NCBI GenBank assembly: GCA_947252975.1
Contig: CAMXWX010000037.1
Coordinates: 1 to 9,005, forward strand
Reading direction: 5' to 3'
DNA length: 9,005 nucleotides
Source of the DNA: an uncultured Gardnerella sp.
GTDB lineage: Bacteria; Actinomycetota; Actinomycetes; Actinomycetales; Bifidobacteriaceae
Notes under the pieces: model-generated
The model's database searches: none
Seen by the model: the letters and a program-made list of their open reading frames with translations, nothing else
What the model was told of the DNA's origin: nothing
Translations under genes and position numbers: made by a program
In this document: one piece after another, positions 1-6,427 of the stretch
How the letters are laid out: each line of letters begins with the position of its first letter
Numbering within the stretch: the stretch's first letter is position 1

Positions 1-1449
1 GGTATTACGCCGCAAGAGCCGTCGCGCGCAACGCAATCTCCGATTCGCGATTTTGGCGGCGAGTATCCGTATAAGTTGTATCGCCCTGGAACTTACGCGC
101 GCGAGCATATGCGCATTACAGCAACAAAGCTTTCCGACGGACGCGACTTTTTCTACATAGATGACAATCCAGAATACGTTAGCGGTCACAAAACAAGGGA
201 GCTGATTGACCCTAGAAAGTTAGCGTATCGCTTTACTTCGCATGTTGATAGCGAAGGCAACGAAGTTCCTAGCGAAGTTCCACAAATGAGGCAAGATCCG
301 CTTACAGGAGACTGGATTCCAATGTCTAGGTTGTGGGCAAAGCGGCCAGCTGAGATTCTTGATGCGGATTCAAATAATCAAGGTTCGGCGGATGGTTCTG
401 CAGATGATTCTGTGCGTGGTTCTGCTCAATCAAGAATCGACCCATTTGCTGGCAGAAAGCCGCAGTGCGAGTATCAAGATGGCGAAATACCAGATGAAGA
501 CTACGACGTTGTTGTTTTTGAAAACCGCTATCCAGCTATGGCTCAGGTTGCAGGCGTGCCAAATACAACAACATACGTTGACGGAAATCCTTTGTGGAAG
601 CAGGCTCCTGCAGCTGGCCGATGTGAAGTGATTTGTTTTAGTTCCAACGAGAACATGCTTCCAGCTAATCTTTCTGTTTTGCGCATGCGCACGATTGTTG
701 AAGCGTGGGCGTTTAGAACCGCAGAAATTAGCCAAATCGAAGGAATTGAGCAGATTTATCCGTTTGAAAATCACGGTAGTCAAATCGGCGTAACTTTGCG
801 TCATCCTCATGGTCAGATTTACGCATATCCGTTTATTGCTCCTAGGTTAGAGCAGGAGTTGCGCCACACGGAGGCTTATTTTGAGCGCACTGGCAGCAAT
901 CTTCTTAAGGATTTGATGAATTCAGAGATAGAAGCTAAAAAGCGCGTGATTATGCATAATCACAGTTGGGTTGCGTATGTTCCAGCTGCTGCTCGATGGC
1001 CGCTAGAGGTGCATGTTGCTCCTGTTCGAGACGTTCTTACTTTGGATCAGCTTGATGATCAAGAGCGTTGGGATTTGGCGCAAATCTACATAACACTTCT
1101 TAAGCGTGCTAATAAGTTCTTTGGATTATCGTCTTCAAACGCGGGAGATTCGAGTGCTAAATCGTTTGCAAGTTCGGCTGCTTTCGACTTATCTTCTGGC
1201 GCGAGTAATGCAAATTCCAGCGAATTCGTCGATTTGCCTTACGTTGCAGCGTGGCATCAAGCTCCTGTGCATGATTCTCGCCGTTCGCATTATCGCCTTA
1301 ATTTGCAATTCTTCTCGTTTATGCGAGACGCCAATAAAATCAAGTATTTGGCTGGGTCGGAAGCAGGAATGGCATCTTGGATTTCCGATACTACTCCAGA
1401 GTTGATTGCAAGCAGATTCCAAGAATTAGGAGATGTTGACTTGGATTAG
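1..1449 (+). CDS. galT: Galactose-1-phosphate uridylyltransferase, 5' end open at window edge
   Basis: This enzyme transfers UMP from UDP-glucose to galactose-1-phosphate in the cytoplasmic Leloir pathway, giving UDP-galactose and glucose-1-phosphate. The active-site motif HPHGQ is visible at 802-816; its second His (808-810) is the expected nucleophile that carries UMP. Family-like blocks include RQDPLTGDWIPM, DYDVVVFENRYPAM, AGRCEVICF, ENHGSQIGV and, near the C-terminus, PYVAAWHQAP. The frame has no stop from base 1, so the start is probably outside the window. Internal candidates are TTG at 76 and ATG at 109, neither with a clear Shine-Dalgarno sequence. From 76 it is 457 aa, which seems long for the family. 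Two Ser/Gly/Ala/Asp-rich inserts (361-438 and 1129-1224) account for the excess. Only one Cys (in QCEYQDG) is seen where E. coli GalT has a CxxC zinc pair. No galK lies in the window. The family is certain; the 5' boundary is not. Confidence 0.93.
   Translation, partial: GITPQEPSRATQSPIRDFGGEYPYKLYRPGTYAREHMRITATKLSDGRDFFYIDDNPEYVSGHKTRELIDPRKLAYRFTSHVDSEGNEVPSEVPQMRQDPLTGDWIPMSRLWAKRPAEILDADSNNQGSADGSADDSVRGSAQSRIDPFAGRKPQCEYQDGEIPDEDYDVVVFENRYPAMAQVAGVPNTTTYVDGNPLWKQAPAAGRCEVICFSSNENMLPANLSVLRMRTIVEAWAFRTAEISQIEGIEQIYPFENHGSQIGVTLRHPHGQIYAYPFIAPRLEQELRHTEAYFERTGSNLLKDLMNSEIEAKKRVIMHNHSWVAYVPAAARWPLEVHVAPVRDVLTLDQLDDQERWDLAQIYITLLKRANKFFGLSSSNAGDSSAKSFASSAAFDLSSGASNANSSEFVDLPYVAAWHQAPVHDSRRSHYRLNLQFFSFMRDANKIKYLAGSEAGMASWISDTTPELIASRFQELGDVDLD
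382..426 (+). repeat. 12-bp in-frame tandem repeat inside galT
   Basis: Units lie at 382-393, 394-405, 406-417 (diverged) and a partial one at 418-426. The clearest unit is GGTTCTGCAGAT, encoding Gly-Ser-Ala-Asp. The unit length is a multiple of three, so copy changes keep the galT frame. It forms a flexible acidic linker between the N-terminal part and the DYDVVVFENRYP block. Confidence 0.8.
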
Positions 1450-1527
1450 TCTGTCTTGATTAGACTTGTCTTGATTAGTCATGCTTGATTAGTCTTGATT
1501 AGTCTTGATTAGTCTCGTCTTAATTAC
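1441..1527 (+). repeat. Array of CTTGATTAG repeats running from the galT stop codon
   Basis: The core CTTGATTAG occurs at 1455-1463, 1470-1478, 1484-1492, 1494-1502 and 1504-1512. A one-mismatch form overlaps the galT stop (TTGGATTAG, 1441-1449), and a decayed form lies at 1519-1527. Steps are 15, 14, 10, 10 and 15 bp, so the array is irregular. Each unit carries TGA and TAG stops and a TTGATT that resembles a -35 hexamer. No hairpin terminator is visible. It fills most of the gap between galT and the phosphatase gene. Confidence 0.88.
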
Positions 1528-1571
1528 TCTGATTTTTACGCGTTTTACTCAAAAAGTGAGATGATTAAGTT

Positions 1572-2246
1572 ATGTTGTTGCATCTTTATTTAGTTCGTCA
1601 TGGTCAAACCATGTTTAATTGCTACAATCGCTTGCAAGGATGGAGCAATTCTCCACTAACTCAAAAAGGGCTTAAAGACGCCGATTTAGCGGCTCAAAAG
1701 CTTAAGAACATTGTTTTTGCTGCCGCATATTGCTCCGATACAACTCGCGCGCAAATCACAGCTGAGCGTATTTTAAGCGAAAACGAAAAGAATACGCATA
1801 TTCGTCCGCATCTTGTAAGCGATATGCATTTTCGCGAACAATGCTACGGATATTTTGAAGGCCAAGATATGAATATGGCTTGGTGGGCTGCAGGTGCGCC
1901 TCATGGAGCAAAAACATATAACGAAATCGTTGAAAAATTTGGTCTTGCTGCAACTCGAGACATGCTTAAAGAGGCCGACCCATTCCACGATGCAGAGTCA
2001 GATATTGAATATTGGAAGCGCGTTGAAGGCGGTTTCAAAATAATCGCAAGCAATCCAGCGTTAAAAGATGGAGACAACGTTTTGCAAATCTCCCACGGAA
2101 ACACGCTTTTAAGCCTTATGCATCGTTTTGCACCTGTTGGCTACGATTTGAGTGAGCGCCCGCAAAATGGAAGTGTAACTCGCCTTGATTTCAACACGGC
2201 AGAGCCGATTGATCAAGCTATAACAATTAAGGGATATAACGAGTAA
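1572..2246 (+). CDS. Histidine phosphatase family protein (phosphoglycerate mutase-like)
   Basis: This is a 224-aa cytoplasmic protein of the branch-1 histidine phosphatase superfamily. The N-terminal LVRHGQT motif supplies Arg9 and His10, the latter being the phospho-accepting His. Other expected pocket residues are Arg59 in YCSDTTRA, Glu89 in FREQCYG and the second catalytic His, His175, in QISHGNT. The motif RLQGWSNSPLT matches the mutase/phosphatase pattern, and the length suits the family. The substrate cannot be told from sequence; a cofactor-dependent mutase or a general sugar-phosphate or nucleotide phosphatase are all possible. The ATG at 1572 has only a weak purine-rich stretch upstream (AAAAAGTGAGATG). 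Another ATG at 1561 is in a different frame. The gene stands alone between galT and the alaS operon promoter, with no overlap on either side. Confidence 0.88.
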   Translation: MLLHLYLVRHGQTMFNCYNRLQGWSNSPLTQKGLKDADLAAQKLKNIVFAAAYCSDTTRAQITAERILSENEKNTHIRPHLVSDMHFREQCYGYFEGQDMNMAWWAAGAPHGAKTYNEIVEKFGLAATRDMLKEADPFHDAESDIEYWKRVEGGFKIIASNPALKDGDNVLQISHGNTLLSLMHRFAPVGYDLSERPQNGSVTRLDFNTAEPIDQAITIKGYNE

Positions 2247-2268
2247 ATGCGATTAGTTTGCGCAAAAA

Positions 2269-2301
2269 ATGTTCGTTAAGTGTTCACTAAATGTTCGCTA
2301 A
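2269..2301 (+). repeat. Three exact-length 11-bp tandem units after the phosphatase gene
   Basis: Units ATGTTCGTTAA (2269-2279), GTGTTCACTAA (2280-2290) and ATGTTCGCTAA (2291-2301) lie head to tail. Each ends in TAA. They start 22 nt after the phosphatase stop and sit just upstream of the operon promoter. Confidence 0.85.
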
Positions 2302-2310
2302 ATTTACAAA

Positions 2311-2326
2311 AAGAGTCTTGACTCTT
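2311..2326. promoter_or_regulatory. Perfect inverted repeat overlapping a -35 box (candidate operator)
   Basis: AAGAGTC (2311-2317), a TT spacer and GACTCTT (2320-2326) form perfect 7-bp arms. The TTGACT -35 hexamer (2318-2323) lies within the right half, a typical place for a repressor to block RNA polymerase. It could instead be the stem of a weak terminator for the upstream gene. However, the stem is short, the loop tiny, and the following CGTTAATCTTTT is a poor U-tract. No regulator is identified. Confidence 0.5.
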
Positions 2327-2346
2327 CGTTAATCTTTTAATACATT
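2318..2346 (+). promoter_or_regulatory. Sigma70-type promoter for the DUF948-alaS-ruvX-mltG unit
   Basis: The -35 TTGACT (2318-2323) and -10 TACATT (2341-2346) are separated by exactly 17 bp. The expected transcription start is near 2353, giving a leader of about 35 nt. A strong Shine-Dalgarno sequence, GGAAAGAGG (around 2373-2382), lies ahead of the ATG at 2388. This is the best promoter in the window, and no comparable one is seen before alaS itself. Confidence 0.68.
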
Positions 2347-2387
2347 GCGTGGGTAGTCGTGTGTAAAACAGCAGGAAAGAGGTTACG

Positions 2388-2822
2388 ATGAGCGTTGGAG
2401 ACATTGCTGCTCTAATTGCGGCGATTTCGTTTGCGGTGCTTTCGGGATTTATGATTTATCCGCTTATTCGGATGGGTAAAATGTTCAATCAGATTTCTCA
2501 AACTGTTAAAGAATCGGGCGAGCACGCTTTGCCTGCTATCGACGAATCTGTTACAACAGTAAAACAAGTGAACAAAACACTTGAAGACGTTAATGCTGTT
2601 ACAGATGCTGCTCGCACTACAGCTACAAATGTTGGCGCTCTTACGGATTTGTATGGCGCTTTTCTTGGAAAGCCAGTTGTTAAAATTGCATCTGCTTGCT
2701 ATGCGCTTAAAGACACTTTTAATGCGTTCTTTAATAAGGCTACTGTTCCAACGGATGCTGCAGAATCTTCCGCTAGGCATGCGGCAAATTCTGGCGAGTC
2801 GTTTACGCCTAAGGGGGAGTGA
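2388..2822 (+). CDS. DUF948 family membrane protein
   Basis: A 144-aa protein with one N-terminal membrane segment (about residues 5-27, AALIAAISFAVLSGFMIYPL), then a polar, probably helical stretch rich in Val, Thr and Lys (residues about 30-90). A second partly hydrophobic region with GKPVVKIASACYALKDTFNAFF follows, and the tail is Ser/Ala-rich and disordered. This layout matches DUF948 proteins, which occur just upstream of alaS in many Actinobacteria. Their biochemical role is unknown to me. The start is set by the good Shine-Dalgarno GGAAAGAGG. The gene overlaps the next one by a single base (TGATG), so the two are probably translationally coupled. It is the first gene after the promoter at 2318-2346. 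Confidence 0.82.
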   Translation: MSVGDIAALIAAISFAVLSGFMIYPLIRMGKMFNQISQTVKESGEHALPAIDESVTTVKQVNKTLEDVNAVTDAARTTATNVGALTDLYGAFLGKPVVKIASACYALKDTFNAFFNKATVPTDAAESSARHAANSGESFTPKGE

Positions 2823-3100
2823 TGTTTAAGCGTTTATTTTGGATTTGCATCGGTTTTGTAATGGGAGTTATGTCTGTTACAAAAGCTCGCGCGTACGTTA
2901 AGGAAAAGTTCCCACAAAACGCTAGGAATTTCTTCTTCGATAAAGATCCAAAAAATCTTACTTTAAGCACGATTTTGTCTTTGTACAATGATTTTAATTC
3001 CAGCAGAAAAGCCCACGAGTCGCAGATTAACTCTAAGTATGCTAGTAAGTATGCCGATAAGCGTGACGATTCGTTTACAAATAAGTCTTATACTAAGTAG
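2822..3100 (+). CDS. DUF6167-like small membrane protein
   Basis: A 92-aa protein starting MFKRLFWICIGFVMGVMSVT: a short basic head, then one hydrophobic segment (about residues 4-20). A basic region (KARAYVKEKFP) and a hydrophilic Ser/Lys/Asp-rich tail follow. The start (MFKRLFW, then a Gly-containing membrane helix, then Thr-Lys) resembles the DUF6167 proteins found between the DUF948 gene and alaS in streptomycetes; position and size agree. I assign the family from memory of that pattern. ATG at 2822 is preferred over an in-frame GTG at 2819, because AAGGGGGAG (2811-2819) serves as Shine-Dalgarno and would overlap the GTG. Function is unknown; a membrane-anchored partner of the DUF948 protein is a guess from coupling. 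The C-terminal codons lie inside a 14-bp direct repeat. Confidence 0.78.
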   Translation: MFKRLFWICIGFVMGVMSVTKARAYVKEKFPQNARNFFFDKDPKNLTLSTILSLYNDFNSSRKAHESQINSKYASKYADKRDDSFTNKSYTK

Positions 3101-3124
3101 TTACTAAGTGGTCTTATACTAAGT
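3085..3124 (+). repeat. 14-bp direct repeat straddling the stop codon before alaS
   Basis: GTCTTATACTAAGT occurs at 3085-3098 and again exactly at 3111-3124. A partial copy, TTACTAAGT, lies between them at 3101-3109. The first copy encodes the last residues of the DUF6167-like protein. Each copy contains TATACT, which resembles a -10 box, but no good -35 sits 16-18 bp upstream. Confidence 0.88.
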
Positions 3125-3152
3125 CTAAATAAATAAAAAGGAGTTCGTACCC

Positions 3153-5834
3153 ATGCGCACAGCAGAAATTGCAAAGCGTTATCTTGATTATTTTGCCAAG
3201 AATGGCCATATGGTTGTACCTTCGGCATCGCTGATTTCTCCAAATCCAACGACGCTTTTCACGATTGCAGGCATGGTTCCATTCATACCTTATCTTTTGG
3301 GAGAGCAAACGCCTCCTTCTCGCAGAATGGCGTCTAATCAAAAGTGCGTGCGTACGCTCGATATTGACGAAGTTGGTAAAACAACTCGTCACGGCACCTT
3401 CTTCCAAATGGTTGGTAACTTTAGTTTTGGCGACTATTTTAAGGAAGAAGCAATCCACTACGCTTGGGAGCTTTTAACAACTCCGCAAGATAAGGGCGGC
3501 TATGGTTTTGACCCAGAAAAACTTTGGGTTACTACTTATACCGACGACGACGAAGCTCGCGCAATTTGGAAGAATGAGGGCTTCGACCCAGAGCACATGC
3601 AAGTTTTTGGCATGGAAGATAACTTCTGGACTACTGGTGGCCCTGGCCCTGGCGGCCCATGCTCCGAGATTTACGTTGATCGCGGCCCAGAATACGGCAA
3701 GGATGGCGGTCCTGCTGCCGACGAATCTCGTTTTATTGAGATTTGGGATTTGGTTTTTGAGAACTTCCAGGTAGACAACGTAAAGTCTAAGACCGATTTG
3801 CACATTGTTGGTGAGCTTGATCAAAAGAATATTGATACAGGCGCTGGCTTGGAGCGTTTGGCTTACCTTATGCAAGGCAAGGAAAACATTTACGAGACTG
3901 ACGAAGTTTATCCAGTTATTGAAGCTGCAGAAAAGCTTAGCGGCGTAAAGTACGGCAGCAATGCCGATGCGGATGTTCGTTTCCGCGTTGTAGCAGATCA
4001 CGTGCGTTCCGCTTTGATGATTATGAGCGATGGCGTGCGTCCAAGCAACGTTGGCCGCGGATACGTGCTTCGCCGTCTTCTTCGCAGAACTGTTCGCGCA
4101 ATGCGCATGCTTGGCGTGCAAGACCCAGTTTTGCCAACCTTGTTCCCAGTTTCTAAGGGCGCTATGGAGCCAAGCTACCCAGAGCTTAACAACACTTTCC
4201 ATGAGGTTAGCGAAGCTGCATACGGTGAGGAAGATGCGTTCCGCCGCACTCTAGAAAAGGGCACGACTATTCTTGACTTGGCTGTTGAAAAAGCCAAGAA
4301 GGAACACAAGGATGACCCTATTGTTGGTGGCTCCGACGCATTTACTTTGCACGATACTTACGGCTTCCCAATTGAGTTGACTCTAGAGATGGCTGCTGAG
4401 CAGGGTGTTAAGGTTGATGAAGCTAAGTTCCGCGAGCTTATGAGCGAGCAGAAAGGCCGCGCTCGCGCGGATGCTTTGAAGAAGCGTCACAATGTGGACG
4501 TTAGCGTTTACGACGACATTAAGAAGGAACTCGAAAAGCCAATCGACTTCCTCGGTTACACAGACTTTTCCAGCCGTTCCAACGTTTTGGCAATTGTTGA
4601 AGCAGGTAAAGGCTCCGTTAAAAGCGTTAGCGCTCCTGCAAACGTTGAAGTTATTCTTGATCGCACGCCATTCTACGCTGAGCGCGGTGGCCAGATTGCT
4701 GATCAGGGAGAGATTATTTCCGACGATGGCGCAATTTTGGAAGTTGACGACGTTCAGCGACCAATCAAGGATTTGATTGTTCACAGCTGCCGACTTACCG
4801 AAGGAACTCTTAGCGTTGGTGCTCCTGTAAACACAAATATTGATCAGGTTCGTAGAGCTGCTTTGGCTAGAAGCCACACTGCTACACACACTCTTCACAA
4901 GGCTTTGCGCGAGGAGCTTGGCCCGCAGGCAACTCAGCGCGGTTCTGTAGTAGATCCAGACCGTTTGCGCTTTGACTTCCAATGGCCAAAGGCTGTTGAT
5001 AAAGATGCGTTGTTGCGCGTAGAAGCTCGCGTAAACGAGCGCATTCGCGAAGACTTGCAAGTTGTTCCAAAGGAAATGCCAATTGACGATGCTTTCAAGC
5101 TTGGAGCAATGCACTTGTTCGGCGAGAAGTATGGCGATATTGTTCGCGTTGTAGAGATTGGCGACGGCTGGAGCCGCGAGCTTTGTGGCGGTACTCATGC
5201 TAAGAGCACTGGCAAGATTGGTATGGTTACAATCCTTTCTGAGTCTTCGATTGGCTCTGGCGTACGCAGAATCGACGCGCTTTGCGGCGAAGAAGCGTAC
5301 GAGTATGGCGCTCGCGAGCATGCTTTGGTTGCGCAACTTGCAGACATGGTTAACGCTCGTCCAGACGAGTTAGCTGAGCGTTTAGAGTCTTTGCTTAACA
5401 AGATGAAGGATTCTGATCGCAAGCTTGCTTCTGTTTACGAATCCCAGCTTAATGAGGCTGTTCCAGAATTGGTTGATGCAGCTAAGCAAAGCAGCTCAAA
5501 GATTAAGCTTGCTGTAAAGAATGTTGGAAACTTTGGTTCCTTCGACGCTTTGCGCAAGACGGTTCTTGACGTTCGTTCTCGCTTGGGTGAAGATTCGCCA
5601 GTAGTTGTTGCGTTGTGCGGTGTAAACGAGAGCGATAAGCCAATGGTTGCTGTTGCTACTAACGATGCAGCTCGCTCGGCTGGTGCTAAGGCTGGCGACT
5701 TGGTGCGTACAGCTTCCAAGGTTCTTGGCGGCGGCGGTGGCGGCAAGCCAGACTTTGCTCAAGGTGGCGGTGCGGATGCTTCTAAGATTGATGAAGCACT
5801 CGAGGCCGTGAAAGCCGAAGTTTTGAAGCTATAG
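3153..5834 (+). CDS. alaS: Alanyl-tRNA synthetase
   Basis: This 893-aa cytoplasmic enzyme charges tRNA-Ala with alanine using ATP and edits mischarged Ser/Gly-tRNA. All domains are present at normal length. The class II catalytic core holds the N-terminal [17 protein letters not shown], a conserved [18 protein letters not shown] block (residues about 79-96) and motif 3, GAGLERL (230-236). The editing domain has the zinc-type residues His575 and His579 in SHTATHTLH, and Cys678 and His682 in CGGTH. The C-terminal C-Ala/DHHA1 domain has the glycine-rich [15 protein letters not shown] stretch (about 859-873). The ATG at 3153 follows AAAGGAG (3137-3143) at normal spacing. The gap from the previous gene is only 52 nt, too short for a T-box leader, so expression probably depends on the promoter at 2318-2346. 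Identity is certain. Confidence 0.99.
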   Translation: MRTAEIAKRYLDYFAKNGHMVVPSASLISPNPTTLFTIAGMVPFIPYLLGEQTPPSRRMASNQKCVRTLDIDEVGKTTRHGTFFQMVGNFSFGDYFKEEAIHYAWELLTTPQDKGGYGFDPEKLWVTTYTDDDEARAIWKNEGFDPEHMQVFGMEDNFWTTGGPGPGGPCSEIYVDRGPEYGKDGGPAADESRFIEIWDLVFENFQVDNVKSKTDLHIVGELDQKNIDTGAGLERLAYLMQGKENIYETDEVYPVIEAAEKLSGVKYGSNADADVRFRVVADHVRSALMIMSDGVRPSNVGRGYVLRRLLRRTVRAMRMLGVQDPVLPTLFPVSKGAMEPSYPELNNTFHEVSEAAYGEEDAFRRTLEKGTTILDLAVEKAKKEHKDDPIVGGSDAFTLHDTYGFPIELTLEMAAEQGVKVDEAKFRELMSEQKGRARADALKKRHNVDVSVYDDIKKELEKPIDFLGYTDFSSRSNVLAIVEAGKGSVKSVSAPANVEVILDRTPFYAERGGQIADQGEIISDDGAILEVDDVQRPIKDLIVHSCRLTEGTLSVGAPVNTNIDQVRRAALARSHTATHTLHKALREELGPQATQRGSVVDPDRLRFDFQWPKAVDKDALLRVEARVNERIREDLQVVPKEMPIDDAFKLGAMHLFGEKYGDIVRVVEIGDGWSRELCGGTHAKSTGKIGMVTILSESSIGSGVRRIDALCGEEAYEYGAREHALVAQLADMVNARPDELAERLESLLNKMKDSDRKLASVYESQLNEAVPELVDAAKQSSSKIKLAVKNVGNFGSFDALRKTVLDVRSRLGEDSPVVVALCGVNESDKPMVAVATNDAARSAGAKAGDLVRTASKVLGGGGGGKPDFAQGGGADASKIDEALEAVKAEVLKL

Positions 5835-5846
5835 TCAAAAGGTTAA

Positions 5847-5863
5847 ATGTTTAAGATGTTTAA
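5847..5863 (+). repeat. Short tandem ATGTTTAA repeat in the alaS-ruvX gap
   Basis: ATGTTTAA occurs at 5847-5854 and 5856-5863. The stretch can also be read as a weak hairpin, GTTAAA (5842-5847) with TTTAAC (5859-5864). It is too weak and lacks a U-tract, so it is not called a terminator. It follows the alaS stop by 12 nt. Confidence 0.55.
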
Positions 5864-5896
5864 CACTCGAGCCAAATTAATAAGTTGAGTTTTCGT

Positions 5897-6427
5897 ATGA
5901 TTTGGCTTGGCGTTGATTTAGGAGATGCCAGGGTTGGACTTTCTAAGTCCGACCCTGAGCTGACTTTTGCGCACCCAATCGGTAATATTCAAGCTTATGG
6001 CGACTCGTTTAATGCGATTGAAGACGTTATTAACGTTATAGAAGACAATAGTGTGAGCCGAGTCGTAGTTGGTTTGCCTTTACAGTTAGACGGATCCGAA
6101 GGAAAGTCTGCCAAAAAAGCTCGCAGATGGGGTGCTAATTTAGTTAAACGCATTAAATCGCTTTTTGATTATGGCGATTGGTCGCTTGATTTTATTCCAG
6201 AAGTCGTTTTTAATGACGAGCGACTAACAACAGTTACTGCCCATAAGCAATTGTTAGATGCTGATTTTTCTACTAAAAAGCATAGGCCAATGGTTGATCA
6301 GCAATCGGCAGTGTTGATTTTGCAATCTGCGATTGACGATTACAGAAATGCTTGCAAAAATGTAAAAGGCGACTCGCAAAGTGACTCGCAAAGTGACTCC
6401 ATCAGAAAGGAAGCGTTTAATGAGTGA
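5897..6427 (+). CDS. ruvX: RuvX/YqgF family pre-16S rRNA nuclease
   Basis: A 176-aa RNase H-fold protein of the YqgF/RuvX family, which matures the 16S rRNA and was first predicted to be a Holliday junction resolvase. Visible motifs are GVDLGDARVGL (residues 5-15, with the first acidic metal ligand Asp7), VVGLPLQLDGSEG (57-69), NDERLTT (106-112) and DQQSAVLILQ (134-143). The length is normal for the family apart from a Ser/Asp/Gln-rich tail. I choose ATG at 5897, because MIWLGVDLG begins the fold as in other family members; an in-frame TTG at 5885 would add four residues. Neither start has a strong Shine-Dalgarno. The stop overlaps the mltG start by 8 nt (ATGAGTGA), which suggests coupling. 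Its place between alaS and mltG is typical of Actinobacteria. Confidence 0.94.
   Translation: MIWLGVDLGDARVGLSKSDPELTFAHPIGNIQAYGDSFNAIEDVINVIEDNSVSRVVVGLPLQLDGSEGKSAKKARRWGANLVKRIKSLFDYGDWSLDFIPEVVFNDERLTTVTAHKQLLDADFSTKKHRPMVDQQSAVLILQSAIDDYRNACKNVKGDSQSDSQSDSIRKEAFNE
6371..6400 (+). repeat. 12-bp in-frame tandem repeat at the ruvX 3' end
   Basis: GACTCGCAAAGT occurs at 6371-6382 and 6383-6394, followed by a half unit GACTCC (6395-6400). It encodes Asp-Ser-Gln-Ser twice plus Asp-Ser at the end of RuvX. It lies just upstream of the mltG Shine-Dalgarno (AGAAAGGAAG, about 6405-6414). Confidence 0.88.

Noticed and set aside
1441..1527. CRISPR-like array after galT
   Set aside because: Units are about 9 bp with 1-6 bp between them, far too short for repeats and spacers, and there are no cas genes.
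3101..3152. T-box leader for alaS
   Set aside because: Only 52 nt separate the genes, with no specifier stem, T-box sequence or terminator.
3474..4202. Minus-strand reading frame (242 aa) inside alaS
   Set aside because: It is a shadow of the alaS catalytic domain with no recognisable domain or start signal.
4383..5336. Long minus-strand reading frame (317 aa) inside alaS
   Set aside because: It lies wholly opposite well-conserved alaS codons; long antisense frames follow from the codon bias. Its sequence has no recognisable domain.
5842..5864. Terminator between alaS and ruvX
   Set aside because: The stem is only 6 A/T-rich pairs with an 11-nt loop and no U-tract; it is better described as a small tandem repeat.
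5885..5896. TTG start for ruvX
   Set aside because: It adds four residues before MIWLGVDLG, where the family normally begins, and has no better ribosome binding site.
6381..6419. GTG upstream start for mltG
   Set aside because: It lies inside the ruvX tandem repeat without a Shine-Dalgarno, while ATG 6420 has AGAAAGGAAG at good spacing and a typical stop-start overlap.
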